The notes beneath the pieces were generated by a model. The model worked only from the letters and a program-made list of their open reading frames with translations. It did no database searches and was not told the origin of the DNA. A stretch of DNA of 64,000 nt from Reinekea sp. G2M2-21 (GTDB taxonomy: Bacteria; Pseudomonadota; Gammaproteobacteria; Pseudomonadales; Natronospirillaceae). Numbering within the stretch: position 1 is the stretch's first letter; each line of letters begins with the position of its first letter. The stretch covers positions 124,001 to 188,000 of the forward strand of contig NZ_JADPQG010000006.1 in assembly GCF_015687175.1 (NCBI RefSeq), written 5' to 3'. The translations under genes were made by a program, and so were the position numbers. Below are positions 46,234 through 55,747 of this stretch, in pieces.

Positions 46234-47079
46234 TTGCTCAGTTACAGACACGGCTTTCATGCCGGCAATTTTGCCGACTTGCTTAAACACTTTGTTCAGG
46301 TTGAAATCCTGAATTATCTGGCGCAGAAAGAAAAACCATATGACTATATCGACACACACGCCGGTGCTGGTATGTATCGACTGGATGACTCCGCTGCCAA
46401 AAAGACGATGGAATACAAAAACGGGATCGGCCACTTCCGGCCCCAATCCAAGCACACAGTGGCTGAATTGGAGCCGTTGCTGTCCGTGGTTGATCAATTC
46501 AACAAAACAGGACAACTAAAGCTCTACCCCGGCTCACCGGTAATCGCATCCAGTCTGATGCGTTCTTACGACAAAGCCTGGTTACATGAGTTGCATTCCA
46601 GTGATTTTCAGCGCTTGGAGGCTCAATTTGCAGGGCAACGCGCCATTAAGGTAAGGCAACAGGATGGATTCCAGGCGTTATCTGCGCTGTTGCCAACGCA
46701 ATCGCGCAGAGCATTGGTCTTGATAGACCCCTCTTATGAAGTGAAAGAAGATTACCGTCGCGTAGTAAGCGCAATCAAGATGGCCCATAAACGAATGCCG
46801 ACAGCAATATTTGCGCTGTGGTATCCCGTGGTGGATCGCCGCCGCATAGACGACATCCACCGGCACTTTAAGCACTCCGGTATTCGGAATATTGACCTGT
46901 TTGAATTGGGCACCCAAGCTGACAGCCCTGGTCTGGGCATGACCTCTTCCGGGATGTTGGTTATTAACCCACCCTGGACACTCATGAAAACGATGCAGAC
47001 CGTGTTACCGGCGCTAGCCAATATAGTCAGTCAGGATAATCAAACGCACTACTGCTGCGAAACGTTAGTTCCCGAATAA
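46234..47079 (+). CDS. rlmJ: 23S rRNA (adenine(2030)-N6)-methyltransferase
   Basis: 281 residues, matching E. coli RlmJ (280). It has LSYRHGFHAGNFADLLKH, DTHAGAGMY (SAM site) and the catalytic DPSYEVKEDY motif, and ends after VINPPWTL. It methylates A2030 of 23S rRNA. The start is the TTG at 46234, with GAGG eight bases upstream; an in-frame ATG at 46129 would add 35 residues foreign to the family. Confidence 0.93.
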   Translation: MLSYRHGFHAGNFADLLKHFVQVEILNYLAQKEKPYDYIDTHAGAGMYRLDDSAAKKTMEYKNGIGHFRPQSKHTVAELEPLLSVVDQFNKTGQLKLYPGSPVIASSLMRSYDKAWLHELHSSDFQRLEAQFAGQRAIKVRQQDGFQALSALLPTQSRRALVLIDPSYEVKEDYRRVVSAIKMAHKRMPTAIFALWYPVVDRRRIDDIHRHFKHSGIRNIDLFELGTQADSPGLGMTSSGMLVINPPWTLMKTMQTVLPALANIVSQDNQTHYCCETLVPE

Positions 47080-47085
47080 CGCAGC

Positions 47086-47457
47086 TTAGCTCGCCGAGGA
47101 GTCCTGCCGGCTGGAAGTGTCTTGTTTTCTGAAATGTTCAATGGCGTACTGACAACTGTCGCGTTGTGCCTTAATAGGTATTTCACGCAACAAAAAGCCG
47201 AGAATGTCGGCTTGAAACGCAATATCGTCGACGGCTTTTTTATACAGAACCATGGCCAGCATCTCGATGGACGCCGCATAACGAATCAATGGATGGTGGT
47301 CTGCAATATAGTCTTCAAAAGAAGCCATACTGACATGACCAGGCTCCTTTAGTTGCCGATGCGGGCGCATAACAGCATTTACATCCTGAAGCGCACGATG
47401 AAAGATGACCCGGCACAGAGATCGGAAATCGTCATCACTTAATTTAATTTTCGGCAT
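47086..47457 (-). CDS. hypothetical all-helical protein
   Basis: 123 residues, predicted soluble and mostly alpha-helical (KLSDDDFRSLCRVIFHRAL, then FEDYIADHHPLIRYAASIEML). Family not recognised. The tail is polar (KQDTSSRQDSSAS). The start is the ATG at 47457. It converges with rlmJ with seven bases between stops. Confidence 0.65.
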   Translation of the reverse strand: MPKIKLSDDDFRSLCRVIFHRALQDVNAVMRPHRQLKEPGHVSMASFEDYIADHHPLIRYAASIEMLAMVLYKKAVDDIAFQADILGFLLREIPIKAQRDSCQYAIEHFRKQDTSSRQDSSAS

Positions 47458-48442
47458 ACAACTACCGTAATAATTCTGTTTAAGAGATCACAATTTTATC
47501 AGTGGATTGTCCAACACAGTGAGTAACTGCGTCACACTCGGTCTTTTCGACACAAAAATGGGCATTTCAGATATTTTTTTGACGATATTTAGCTATCTTT
47601 TGCGACAAATAACGGTACGGTCAAGGAATTGACTGCCCTAATCAGGCAAATACTCGTTTACCCCTAAAAATCCTGACATAACTACCCCTGGCGGCATGGA
47701 TCATGCTAACCATTGCCTGTTATCAAAGATGCACATTGATATGGGGTGTTTGACTGACTACGCATTCCTCGTGTCCTGAGTCTGAAGTTCGTATCGTTTC
47801 AGAGCTCATGGAAAGCGCTAGTACAAGGCGCTCTTCGTAGAGAATATCAAGATCTTTTTAAGAAGAGCAACGCCGTAATAGTGTTTTCCATGAGCTCCCT
47901 TCGGGCGCGTCATTCAAGCTCTCTAGCGTTGTTCTGTCTCTTGCCAATGGAACAACCATTAACTGCGAGACACGCCTAGCTATAGAACTTGAATGACACG
48001 CTGAATTCATGCGAACTTCTGACTCAGGACACTAGTACGAGTCGCTTGATGACACCATTTTGCAGGCACGAGGTACGACTGCGGATGATCAGTTTTCTGA
48101 AACCTATTAACGTGCAACAAGATGCACCAAAGCAAAACAGGTTTAAAAAAACTGAACCGTTTATGTGCAGCTCATTTGTACGATTTCATTATGACGATCT
48201 AAATGACGGAACAGAGTGTTTGTGCAGAGATGGATGGCTGAAAAATTAAATCAAAAAAACGTTGCTCTAAGTCATTAATTTCTATAACTTTTTTAACGTC
48301 TGTCCGCATTGTTTGACATAAGAACAAGCGTTTCAAATGAAAAACACCTTTGACAACAGCAGGGTAATGCTTTTTATTTGCAGGCTATGCAATAACTCCT
48401 TGCATATTTATCACAATAATAATTGAAAGGAATTATAACAAA
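47458..48442. other. 1-kb intergenic region containing the cruciform element
   Basis: No gene supported. An 86-codon plus frame (47989-48249) starts inside the cruciform's right arm, lacks a ribosome site and matches nothing. The part next to oppA is AT-rich and should hold its promoter; the ribosome site GAAAGGAATT is followed by the ATG at 48443. Confidence 0.5.
47771..48032. repeat. 262-bp nested inverted-repeat (cruciform/three-way-junction) element, MITE-like
   Basis: Outer arms GTGTCCTGAGTC (47771-47782) and GACTCAGGACAC (48021-48032) are perfect complements. They continue inward for nine more positions (GAAGTTCG with CGAACTTC) with one mismatch. Inside are two long imperfect hairpins. 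Arm A (47802-47897) closes with GAGCTCATGGAAA/TTTCCATGAGCTC. Arm B (47907-48000) closes with GTCATTCAAG/CTTGAATGAC and carries a small AATGG/CCATT hairpin at its apex. CCCTTCGGG joins the arms. CCTCGTG (47767-47773) also pairs with CACGAGG (48068-48074), so the element may extend to about 47761-48083. No clear target-site duplication; no coding sequence. Confidence 0.7.
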
Positions 48443-50065
48443 ATGACTTTTAAGAAAACTCTGGCAGCAACTATCGTCTCTGCAGCTTTAGTAAGTTCAC
48501 CTCTCTGGGCTGCTAACCACCCGGTCACTGGCGAAAAACTCGCTGAAGACCAAACCTTCACATATTGGGCACTGGATGAGCACAGCTCATTTGACCCACA
48601 AATTGTCGAAGACGTTTCTGGTTCTGAACATGTACGCAACCTGTTTGAAGGTTTGTTAGCGCAAGACGCCGACGGTAACCTGATCCCAGCGGTTGCTGAA
48701 CGCTATGAAGCCTCTGCTGACAAAATGACTTACACTTTCCACCTGCGTAAGAACGCTAAATGGAGCAATGGCGATCCTGTTACTGCTGGCGACTTCGTTT
48801 ACGCGTGGAAGCGTGCTGTTAACCCTGAAACTGCGTCACCTTATGCTTGGTTCATGGAAATCATGTCCATCAAAAACGGTGCAGAAATCATTGCCGGCGA
48901 AGCCGAAGTTGATACGCTGGGTGTAACAGCGGTTGACGACTACACCTTGAAAGTTGAGCTGACCGATTCTCTGCCATACTTCCCGATGATGGTTGTTCAC
49001 ACGACTACGTATCCAACACATAAAGCGACGATTGAAAAGCACGGCGCTGAATGGACGAAGCCTGGCAACATGGTTTCTAACGGTGCCTACGTCTTGTCTG
49101 AACACGTTGTCAACGAACGTACTGTACTGACTCGCAACAAAATGTACTGGAATGACAAAGACACCATTCTGGAAAAAGTTGTCGCGATCGTCATCCCTGA
49201 CGAAAACCAAGGCTTGATCCGCTGGAAAGCGGGCGAACTGGACAAGGGTCCTGTTCCAACAGGTCAGTTCAATGCGCTGCAAAAAGAATTCCCTGAAGAA
49301 GCTATTTCGTTCCCACGTCTGTGTAACTACTACTACACATTCAACCTGAGCGAATCTGGTCCAGAAGCATTTAAAGACGCACGTGTCCGTAAAGCCTTGG
49401 CTTACTCACTGGACCGCAAAGTCATCGTTGAGCAGATTCTCCAAGGCGGACAGCCAGAAGCCTACACCTTCACTCCAGGTGCAACCGCTGGCTTCACCGT
49501 ACCAAAAGTAGAATTTGGTGAAATGACACAAGCCCAACGTGATGCGAAAGCAAAAGAGTTGTTGGCCGAAGCGGGTTACAGCAAATCGAACCCTCTGAAG
49601 TTTGACTTGTTGTACAACACGTCTGAAGGTCACAAGTCCATCGCGACCGTTATGTCTCAGATGTGGAAATCCAAACTGGGGGTTGAAGCGACTCTGAACA
49701 ACATGGAATGGAAAACCTTCCTGACCGAACGTGGCGAGCAGAACTTTGAATTGGCCCGTGGCGCATGGTGTGGTGACTACAACGAAGCGTCTACGTTCCT
49801 TGACCTGTTGCGTACAACATCTGGCTACAACGACGGCAAGTACTCTAACCCAGAAGTGGATCGTCTGATGGAAGAAGCTAAGACGATGGCAGATCCAAGC
49901 GCGAACTACACAGCGATCGAGCAGATCCTGGCGAACGACATGCCTGTGATTCCAATCTATCACTACTCAGGTGTGTTCATGCTGGATTCTTCTGTGAAGG
50001 GCTGGCCTGTAAACAACGTTGAGCAAAACTGGTTTGCACGTGACCTGTACAAGGTTGCGAAATAA
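48443..50065 (+). CDS. oppA: oligopeptide ABC transporter substrate-binding protein (OppA/MppA type)
   Basis: 540 residues. The signal ends LWAAN (about residue 24). SBP family 5 features include DEHSSFDPQIVEDVSGSEH, FHLRKNAKWSNGDPVTAGDF and KPGNMVSNGAYVL, with LDRKVIVEQILQGGQPEAYTFTP in lobe 2 and YNEASTFLD late. It should bind short peptides in the periplasm. No Opp permease or ATPase genes follow, only a strong terminator, so it may work with a transporter encoded elsewhere. Codon use is unusually biased, pointing to high expression. Confidence 0.92.
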   Translation: MTFKKTLAATIVSAALVSSPLWAANHPVTGEKLAEDQTFTYWALDEHSSFDPQIVEDVSGSEHVRNLFEGLLAQDADGNLIPAVAERYEASADKMTYTFHLRKNAKWSNGDPVTAGDFVYAWKRAVNPETASPYAWFMEIMSIKNGAEIIAGEAEVDTLGVTAVDDYTLKVELTDSLPYFPMMVVHTTTYPTHKATIEKHGAEWTKPGNMVSNGAYVLSEHVVNERTVLTRNKMYWNDKDTILEKVVAIVIPDENQGLIRWKAGELDKGPVPTGQFNALQKEFPEEAISFPRLCNYYYTFNLSESGPEAFKDARVRKALAYSLDRKVIVEQILQGGQPEAYTFTPGATAGFTVPKVEFGEMTQAQRDAKAKELLAEAGYSKSNPLKFDLLYNTSEGHKSIATVMSQMWKSKLGVEATLNNMEWKTFLTERGEQNFELARGAWCGDYNEASTFLDLLRTTSGYNDGKYSNPEVDRLMEEAKTMADPSANYTAIEQILANDMPVIPIYHYSGVFMLDSSVKGWPVNNVEQNWFARDLYKVAK

Positions 50066-50094
50066 TTAAACCTGCTCAACCATGAGTGATAATT

Positions 50095-50121
50095 GCACCG
50101 GCCATGCCGGTGCTTTTTTTT
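50095..50121 (+). terminator. terminator of oppA
   Basis: GCACCGGC-CAT-GCCGGTGC followed by eight T: a canonical strong terminator 30 bases after the oppA stop. Confidence 0.92.
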
Positions 50122-50269
50122 GCGCAAAAGAAAATAATTTAGGGGTATGTATCAGGTGTGGAAATTCAATAACGTCTTGCACCAGTTAAGAAGTACAAAC
50201 TTTTGAGCTAACGTTATGTCATCTTTTTTATCAAAGTTATTAACGCATTAAACATTTAACGTGAAGATA

Positions 50270-51736
50270 TCAACCTTTCTGGCCATACATGTCGGTATCG
50301 GCTTGGGCCATCCAATGATCAACGTCGGTGACGTCATCCGTTATCGTGCGAATCCCGATGGAAATACCAATATCGACTTGTTCGCCACTGTCCAGCTCAA
50401 CTGGGTACTGAGTTCCGATCCGTCGACAGAATTCCGCTGACTGCATAGCGTCACTGTCCGTCAGCAACACCATAAACTCGTCTCCTCCGTAACGACCCAC
50501 TGCATCGGTCTGACGGATTTTCTCATTGAGAATGCTCACCAACGCAATCAACGCTTTGTCGCCCACCAAATGTCCCATACTATCATTCACCTGTTTGAAC
50601 CGATCGATATCAATAAAGACTAGCGTTGAGGGTGTGGTGTAACGTCGATAACGCATAAAAGCATCCGATAGATGTTCCCGGAACGCGGTGGCGTTGAGAG
50701 CACCGGTCAATCCATCTCGACGCGAGAACTCCTGCAATTCTCGATAGGCTTCTTTGAGACGATACAGCGAATCGTCTAACAGCAATTGACGCTGGATCAG
50801 TTTGGTTCGATCAATGACGGAAGACACAAAGTAGACGATTTCATTATCTTCTTTAATACTGCGCCCAACATGATGAACATGGCGTGTGCGTCCTGTTTTA
50901 TCGACAAGGCGGTAATCCAGCTCAAAATTATGCACGGCGGGATTACTGAGCATCTCCCGCAACGTTCCAACGTCTTCTTCGTGTACCTGCGACAGGTACT
51001 CATCAGGGCTGCGATACAGTGCCTGCGCCTCAAGACCCCAAATTTCATCAAAGCCGCGGTTAACGTAAAGTGTTTTACCGAGTTTCTCTCGGGATAACCA
51101 AACGGCTATTTCACCAGATATAGACTCCACAATGATTTTGAGCTTTTGTTCCGATTTTTTCACCAGATTTTCAGCGTGCTTCAGCTCCGAAATATCCTGT
51201 ATGGAGGACAGAAAATAGGTTGGTTTATCGTTACTGTCACGTAACAGAGTCGTCGTCAGTTTTGCCCAAACCCAATGTCCATTTCTATGCTTGTAGCGTT
51301 TCACTTTCTGAAAACTGTGCCGTATTTCCCCAGCCAAGGCACCACGGATAAACACCAGACTTTCTTCCAGCTCTTCCGGCAAGGTGAGTTCCTGAAACCG
51401 TAATTTCAACAATTCATCTTCATGGTATCCGAGAAACTGACACAGGGATTTATTAACGCGAATGAAGGTACCCTGCAAATCGACGTGAGCCAAGCCCAAC
51501 GCGACCTCGTCGAAACTGTCTTTGTAGCTACTGTCCACCAATGAGTTATTGGCTACAACCTTCGGCTTCTTTCGGTTAAACAACCAATGTACCCATGCCA
51601 GAGGTGCTACACCAGCTGCGTTGAACATGGTATCCCCATTTCCCGATATCAGGTTTTGTCCGAAGCCGATGATCAAACCCCACGCTCCAGTCAGACAGAG
51701 CAGCAATAACAGACTTACATTATTCATATCACGCAT
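50270..51736 (-). CDS. PAS-PAS-GGDEF diguanylate cyclase
   Basis: 488 residues. One or two N-terminal hydrophobic segments (about 7-50), two PAS domains (about 70-190 and 200-310) and a GGDEF domain (about 330-488) containing FIDIDRFKQVNDSMGHLVGD and GRYGGDEF. An intact RxxD inhibition site (RQTD) precedes it, so c-di-GMP feedback is expected. In PAS-1, LGLAHVDLQGTFIRVNKSLCQFLGYHEDEL is typical. Single gene; the upstream pilU gene points to surface behaviour, but no direct link is shown. Confidence 0.9.
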   Translation of the reverse strand: MRDMNNVSLLLLLCLTGAWGLIIGFGQNLISGNGDTMFNAAGVAPLAWVHWLFNRKKPKVVANNSLVDSSYKDSFDEVALGLAHVDLQGTFIRVNKSLCQFLGYHEDELLKLRFQELTLPEELEESLVFIRGALAGEIRHSFQKVKRYKHRNGHWVWAKLTTTLLRDSNDKPTYFLSSIQDISELKHAENLVKKSEQKLKIIVESISGEIAVWLSREKLGKTLYVNRGFDEIWGLEAQALYRSPDEYLSQVHEEDVGTLREMLSNPAVHNFELDYRLVDKTGRTRHVHHVGRSIKEDNEIVYFVSSVIDRTKLIQRQLLLDDSLYRLKEAYRELQEFSRRDGLTGALNATAFREHLSDAFMRYRRYTTPSTLVFIDIDRFKQVNDSMGHLVGDKALIALVSILNEKIRQTDAVGRYGGDEFMVLLTDSDAMQSAEFCRRIGTQYPVELDSGEQVDIGISIGIRTITDDVTDVDHWMAQADTDMYGQKG

Positions 51737-51802
51737 ATTGGTTTCGTTTCCCTACGCTGCCTTCCGATCCGGTGTTGCTTGGTCTCGTAACGTTGATTCA
51801 AT

Positions 51803-53011
51803 TTACAGTTGTGGGTCGTTGTCACTGTCATCTTCCTGCGGCTCAATACTCAGGGTCAATGAAGAACCAAACGATGATGCGGGTGCCGGTCGTGGTTGCC
51901 CGGTCTCTGATGCCGAATGGCTTTCTTGCGGTGCGGGTGCCCCGGATACATCGCCACCGGACAGTTTAATCCGCAAACGGAGGTTGTTCGGAGAGTCGGC
52001 GTTTTTAAGTGCTTCTTCCAAGGTAATACGACCTTCCTGATACAAACTGAACAAGGCACCATCGAACGTACGCATGCCGAGATTTTCAGATTTTTGCATC
52101 ACTTCTTTGATGTCGTGAAAATCGCCACGTAGAATAATTTCACTGATGGTCTTGGTGCCCAATAATATTTCAACGGCTGCGCAACGTTTGCCATCTTTCG
52201 TGGGCACCAGGCGTTGCGAGACAAACGCCTTTAGGTTAGTCGACAAGTCCATCAGCAATTGCGGACGCCGTTCTTCCGGGAAGAAGTTAATGATCCGGTC
52301 GATGGCTTGGTTGGCATTGTTAGCGTGTAACGTTGAAATGGCCAGATGGCCGGTTTCGGCAAACGCCATGGCATGCTCCATGGTTTCCCGGTCGCGGATT
52401 TCACCGATTAAAATCACATCAGGAGCCTGACGCAGTGTATTTTTCAGCGCTGCATGCCAAGAACGGGTATCGACCCCCACCTCGCGCTGATTCACGATGC
52501 ATTTCTTATGTTTATGTACGTACTCTACTGGATCCTCAATGGTAATAATGTGCCCACCGGAATGGGAATTCCGATGGTCAATCAAGGCCGCCAACGATGT
52601 CGACTTACCGGAACCGGTACCGCCCACAAAAAGCACCAAGCCGCGCTTGGCCATGATCACATCTTTCAGAACTTCCGGGAGTTTTAAATCTTCGAACTTG
52701 GGAATGTCGGTTTTAATGTTGCGCGCGACAATAGATACTTCGTTGCGCTGTTTGAAGATGTTAACGCGGAAACGGCCTACATTCGGAATCGAAATGGCCA
52801 AATTCATTTCCAGTTCGTGGTTAAATTCTTCCCGCTGCTCATCATCCATAATCTCGTGCGCAATATCCGCAATGGACCCGGGCGCCATCGGTGATTTGTC
52901 CAGTGGTTTCAATACGCCATGGAATTTGGCACAGGGTGGCGCTCCGGTACTTAAGTACAGATCGGAACCATCATTTTTTTCCAGAATTCGCAGATAATCG
53001 GTAAAGGTCAT
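51803..53011 (-). CDS. pilU: PilT/PilU-type twitching motility ATPase
   Basis: 402 residues. Walker A GGTGSGKST, ASP box IITIEDPVEYVH, Walker B DVILIGEIRDRET and HIS box TGHLAISTLHANN are intact. PilU is favoured over PilT because of the extended acidic C-terminal tail (APAPQESH to DDSDNDPQL) and the isolated locus. It powers pilus retraction together with PilT. The start is the ATG at 53011 with GAGG five bases upstream; a TTG at 53026 is the other option. pilT is not in the window. Confidence 0.9.
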   Translation of the reverse strand: MTFTDYLRILEKNDGSDLYLSTGAPPCAKFHGVLKPLDKSPMAPGSIADIAHEIMDDEQREEFNHELEMNLAISIPNVGRFRVNIFKQRNEVSIVARNIKTDIPKFEDLKLPEVLKDVIMAKRGLVLFVGGTGSGKSTSLAALIDHRNSHSGGHIITIEDPVEYVHKHKKCIVNQREVGVDTRSWHAALKNTLRQAPDVILIGEIRDRETMEHAMAFAETGHLAISTLHANNANQAIDRIINFFPEERRPQLLMDLSTNLKAFVSQRLVPTKDGKRCAAVEILLGTKTISEIILRGDFHDIKEVMQKSENLGMRTFDGALFSLYQEGRITLEEALKNADSPNNLRLRIKLSGGDVSGAPAPQESHSASETGQPRPAPASSFGSSLTLSIEPQEDDSDNDPQL

Positions 53012-53088
53012 GGCTACCTCGCTCAAACATAATTAGCAGTGTAGCCTAAACTTTTTCGACGACAGCCTTCTAACAGCATTTGAACCAA

Positions 53089-53769
53089 TCAGTGGGGCCG
53101 TCGATAGCGGCGCTCAGGGCGACCCACCTGCCCATAACTGACTTCAGCAATAATTTCACCCATGCTCACCAAATATTCCAGGTAACGGCGAGCCGTCGTT
53201 CGCGATGCGCCAATGCTGGCACCCACATCTTCGGCATTGAAGTCTGCCGGTTGCTTGAGAATATCGCGCACTTTGTCGAGGGTCAGAGGATCAATACCCT
53301 TCGGCAGTCGCGTTGCCGTAGAAGGGCGACGCTCGGCACTGGGTATCAGCGAGTCCACCTGTTCTTGCTGCAGCTGGTGTAAACTGTTCAAACGCGCCTG
53401 ATGAACCTGATAGCGCTTGACCGCCTCTTCCAGCCGCTCAAACACGAGAGGTTTTAAAATGTATTCAAACACGCCGGTGTGCAACGCACTGCGCAGGGTA
53501 TCCACTTCTTTGGCGGCTGTGATGAGGATGACATCCAGCTGGGCATTCGCTGCCCGCCACTGCCGCAGCAAGTCGAGACCATTGCCGTCCGGCAAATAAA
53601 CATCCAGCAATACCAGCTGTGGTTGAAACACATCCACGATATTCTTAGCATCTTCCAGTCCATGTGCTATTCCAACCAATTCAACACCCTCGATGCGTTC
53701 GAGAAAGCGACGCTGGATTTCAGCGTTTTTGGGATCATCTTCAACGATGGCCACTTTTAATACAGTCAT
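53089..53769 (-). CDS. CitB/DcuR-type response regulator
   Basis: 226 residues. Receiver domain (about 1-125) with phosphoacceptor aspartate in LVLLDVYLPDGNGLDLL and lysine in YILKPLVFERLEEAV. The C-terminal part has the CitB-family helix-turn-helix (FNAEDVGASIGASRTTARRYLEYL). The ATG at 53769 overlaps the stop of the sensor gene (ATGA). Family members activate C4-dicarboxylate or citrate transport genes; the divergent tctCBA operon is the obvious target. Confidence 0.9.
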   Translation of the reverse strand: MTVLKVAIVEDDPKNAEIQRRFLERIEGVELVGIAHGLEDAKNIVDVFQPQLVLLDVYLPDGNGLDLLRQWRAANAQLDVILITAAKEVDTLRSALHTGVFEYILKPLVFERLEEAVKRYQVHQARLNSLHQLQQEQVDSLIPSAERRPSTATRLPKGIDPLTLDKVRDILKQPADFNAEDVGASIGASRTTARRYLEYLVSMGEIIAEVSYGQVGRPERRYRRPH

Positions 53770-55403
53770 CCGGATGCCACCTTTAACGATTTGGGTAAGT
53801 ACAGAATAAAACGGGAACCGTGTGGTTCTATGTTTTCGATATCGATGTGTCCAGCACACTGAGTCACGATATTGTGAATTAAATACAAGCCGATACCGTG
53901 CGCATGACCATCTTTACTGCTGAATCCTTTATCAAATATTTTCTGCTGAAGATCTTCCGTGATGCCTGGCCCCTGGTCCTGCACTTCAATGATCACATCA
54001 ATACCAATGTCGGTAAGGCTGACCGAGACTTCGCCACCCGGACCGGTTTTGGCAAAGGTCGCTTCCAGAGCATTATCAATCAGGTTGCCCAATACCGACG
54101 CGAGCTGATCTTGGGTGATGCTTTTTGGTACGTCACTTAATTCGCTTTCAGAATCGATGTGCAGTGACAACCCCATCTCCTTGGCCCGATTGAACTTGCC
54201 CAGCAAACAACCGGCGATCACAGGGTTGGGCGTTGCTTTCAGCAACAATTCCAACAATGCTTGGTGATCCTGGGTTTCGTGACCAATCAAGGTCAGCGCT
54301 TCCTGTTTGGCATCCAGCTGAATGAGCCCGGCAATGGTGTGCAGTTTGTTGGAATATTCGTGCGCCTGGCTGCGCAGAGTATCGGCGTACTGCTCTATTT
54401 TGGTTAACTGCTGACTGATGGCATCCACTTCGTTACGCGGCCGAAAACTCGACACCGCACCGATAACATTGCCGCCAAAGGTCACCGGCAAACGATTAAC
54501 CACCATCTGTTTATCCCGCAACCAAACTTCGTGATCAAACTGCGGCTCACCCTGTTCCATCAGGTCCAACAGTCGTGACTCAGGCAATACCTGCTCAATG
54601 TGTTGACCGATGAACCGCGCGTCCGGATCCAGCCCGAGAGTCTGCGCTGCTCGTCGATTAAAGGTGGTGATAATACCGGCGCGGTTGATGGCGATAATGC
54701 CTTCCCGCACCGATTGCAGCGTCGCCTCCTGTTCCTGGAAACGATGCGCAATTTCTTGCGGTTCCAAACCGAATATTTCCCGTTTTAACCGCCGCGCAAT
54801 AATCACCGCCACCGTCAAACTGCCGGCCACGGCGGTAATGAGCACCAGTGTCAACCAGGTTGAATAGCGGGCAATGGTGGCTTCGACCTGAGCCAGTGAA
54901 TACCCGACCGAAACAATGCCAATGATGTTTTCACCGGAAACATCATAAATGGGGGCTTTTCCGCGCATGGAAAAACCCAGGCTGCCTTCGGCCTTGTCGA
55001 CGTAGCCTTCGCCCTGCAACAGGGCGATCGCACCGTTATCGCCGTCGTCATCCGCCATGGAATGCCCAATACGAGCCGGGTTTGGGTGCGCTAATCGAAT
55101 GCCGTTTTTATCGCCAATGACTATAAACAACGCGTCATTGGTGGTGGCCAAACGGCGGGCCAGTTCATTCAGGCGAACAACATCGCGCTGTTCCACACCG
55201 TTGATAATCGACGGAATGGAGGCAATGGTTTTGGCGACATTCAGGGCCCGCTGACCAATTTCCCGATCCAGTGAAACAGAGAGATTTACCCAGGCAAAGC
55301 CGCCGATCAGCATGGCCTGCAACAACGCCAATCCACTCATAGCCAACATTAACCGGGTACTGAGTTTGAATCGGTGAGATCCTAAATAACGGGTTTGCTT
55401 CAT
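53766..55403 (-). CDS. CitA/DcuS-type sensor histidine kinase
   Basis: 545 residues. Two helices (about 15-38 and 180-203) flank a periplasmic PAS-like/sCache domain, which carries GDKNGIRLAHPNPARIG, the DcuS/CitA ligand-site region. A cytoplasmic PAS (about 225-330) precedes the kinase core: RSQAHEYSNKLHTIAGLIQL with the phosphoacceptor histidine, NLIDNALEA, DQGPGI and GIGLYLI. It should sense tricarboxylate or dicarboxylate and signal to the regulator downstream. Divergent from tctCBA by 344 bases. Confidence 0.92.
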   Translation of the reverse strand: MKQTRYLGSHRFKLSTRLMLAMSGLALLQAMLIGGFAWVNLSVSLDREIGQRALNVAKTIASIPSIINGVEQRDVVRLNELARRLATTNDALFIVIGDKNGIRLAHPNPARIGHSMADDDGDNGAIALLQGEGYVDKAEGSLGFSMRGKAPIYDVSGENIIGIVSVGYSLAQVEATIARYSTWLTLVLITAVAGSLTVAVIIARRLKREIFGLEPQEIAHRFQEQEATLQSVREGIIAINRAGIITTFNRRAAQTLGLDPDARFIGQHIEQVLPESRLLDLMEQGEPQFDHEVWLRDKQMVVNRLPVTFGGNVIGAVSSFRPRNEVDAISQQLTKIEQYADTLRSQAHEYSNKLHTIAGLIQLDAKQEALTLIGHETQDHQALLELLLKATPNPVIAGCLLGKFNRAKEMGLSLHIDSESELSDVPKSITQDQLASVLGNLIDNALEATFAKTGPGGEVSVSLTDIGIDVIIEVQDQGPGITEDLQQKIFDKGFSSKDGHAHGIGLYLIHNIVTQCAGHIDIENIEPHGSRFILYLPKSLKVASG

Positions 55404-55747
55404 CGCTTCTTCATTTTATTGTTTTTGTTCATACCAGCCGCACCACGGACGCATTGCCGACACCCTTAAACGTTGATGACACTGAATAATGTCGAGTGAA
55501 AGAGTTTGGCAGTGTGACAACACACGTTTCACCGACGGTCGGATATGCCTGAAACCATACGATTGAGAGTTGAGTTTAACAAAGCCTGGCCAACTTGCCC
55601 CGTGAACTTTATGAACAAAATGCGCAGAGAGTTTTTAAAAGCCTCTAAGTGCACAAACTAGGTCGTTTTTTAAGCCTGTCGTATTGTTTTGCCGGCACAA
55701 GAGCCTGTTTACAGGCCATAAACACAATAAAAACAAGAGGCAAAACT
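55404..55747. promoter_or_regulatory. divergent promoter region, sensor kinase / tctCBA
   Basis: No gene. Both the sensor-regulator pair (minus) and tctCBA (plus) must start here. No clear -24/-12 promoter or operator dyad was recognised. The tctC ribosome site AAGAGG is close to the ATG at 55748. Confidence 0.5.

Noticed and set aside
47771-48032. Integron attC site or CRISPR array
   Set aside because: No RYYYAAC core sites, no integrase, and no direct repeats with spacers; the pattern is nested inverted repeats.
47989-48249. 86-codon plus frame beginning in the cruciform's right arm
   Set aside because: No ribosome site or recognisable motif; first third is inverted-repeat sequence.
55500-55610. 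Possible sigma-54 promoter for tctC (TTGGCAGTGTGAC; CTGGCCAACTTGCC)
   Set aside because: Spacing between GG and GC is wrong in both cases.
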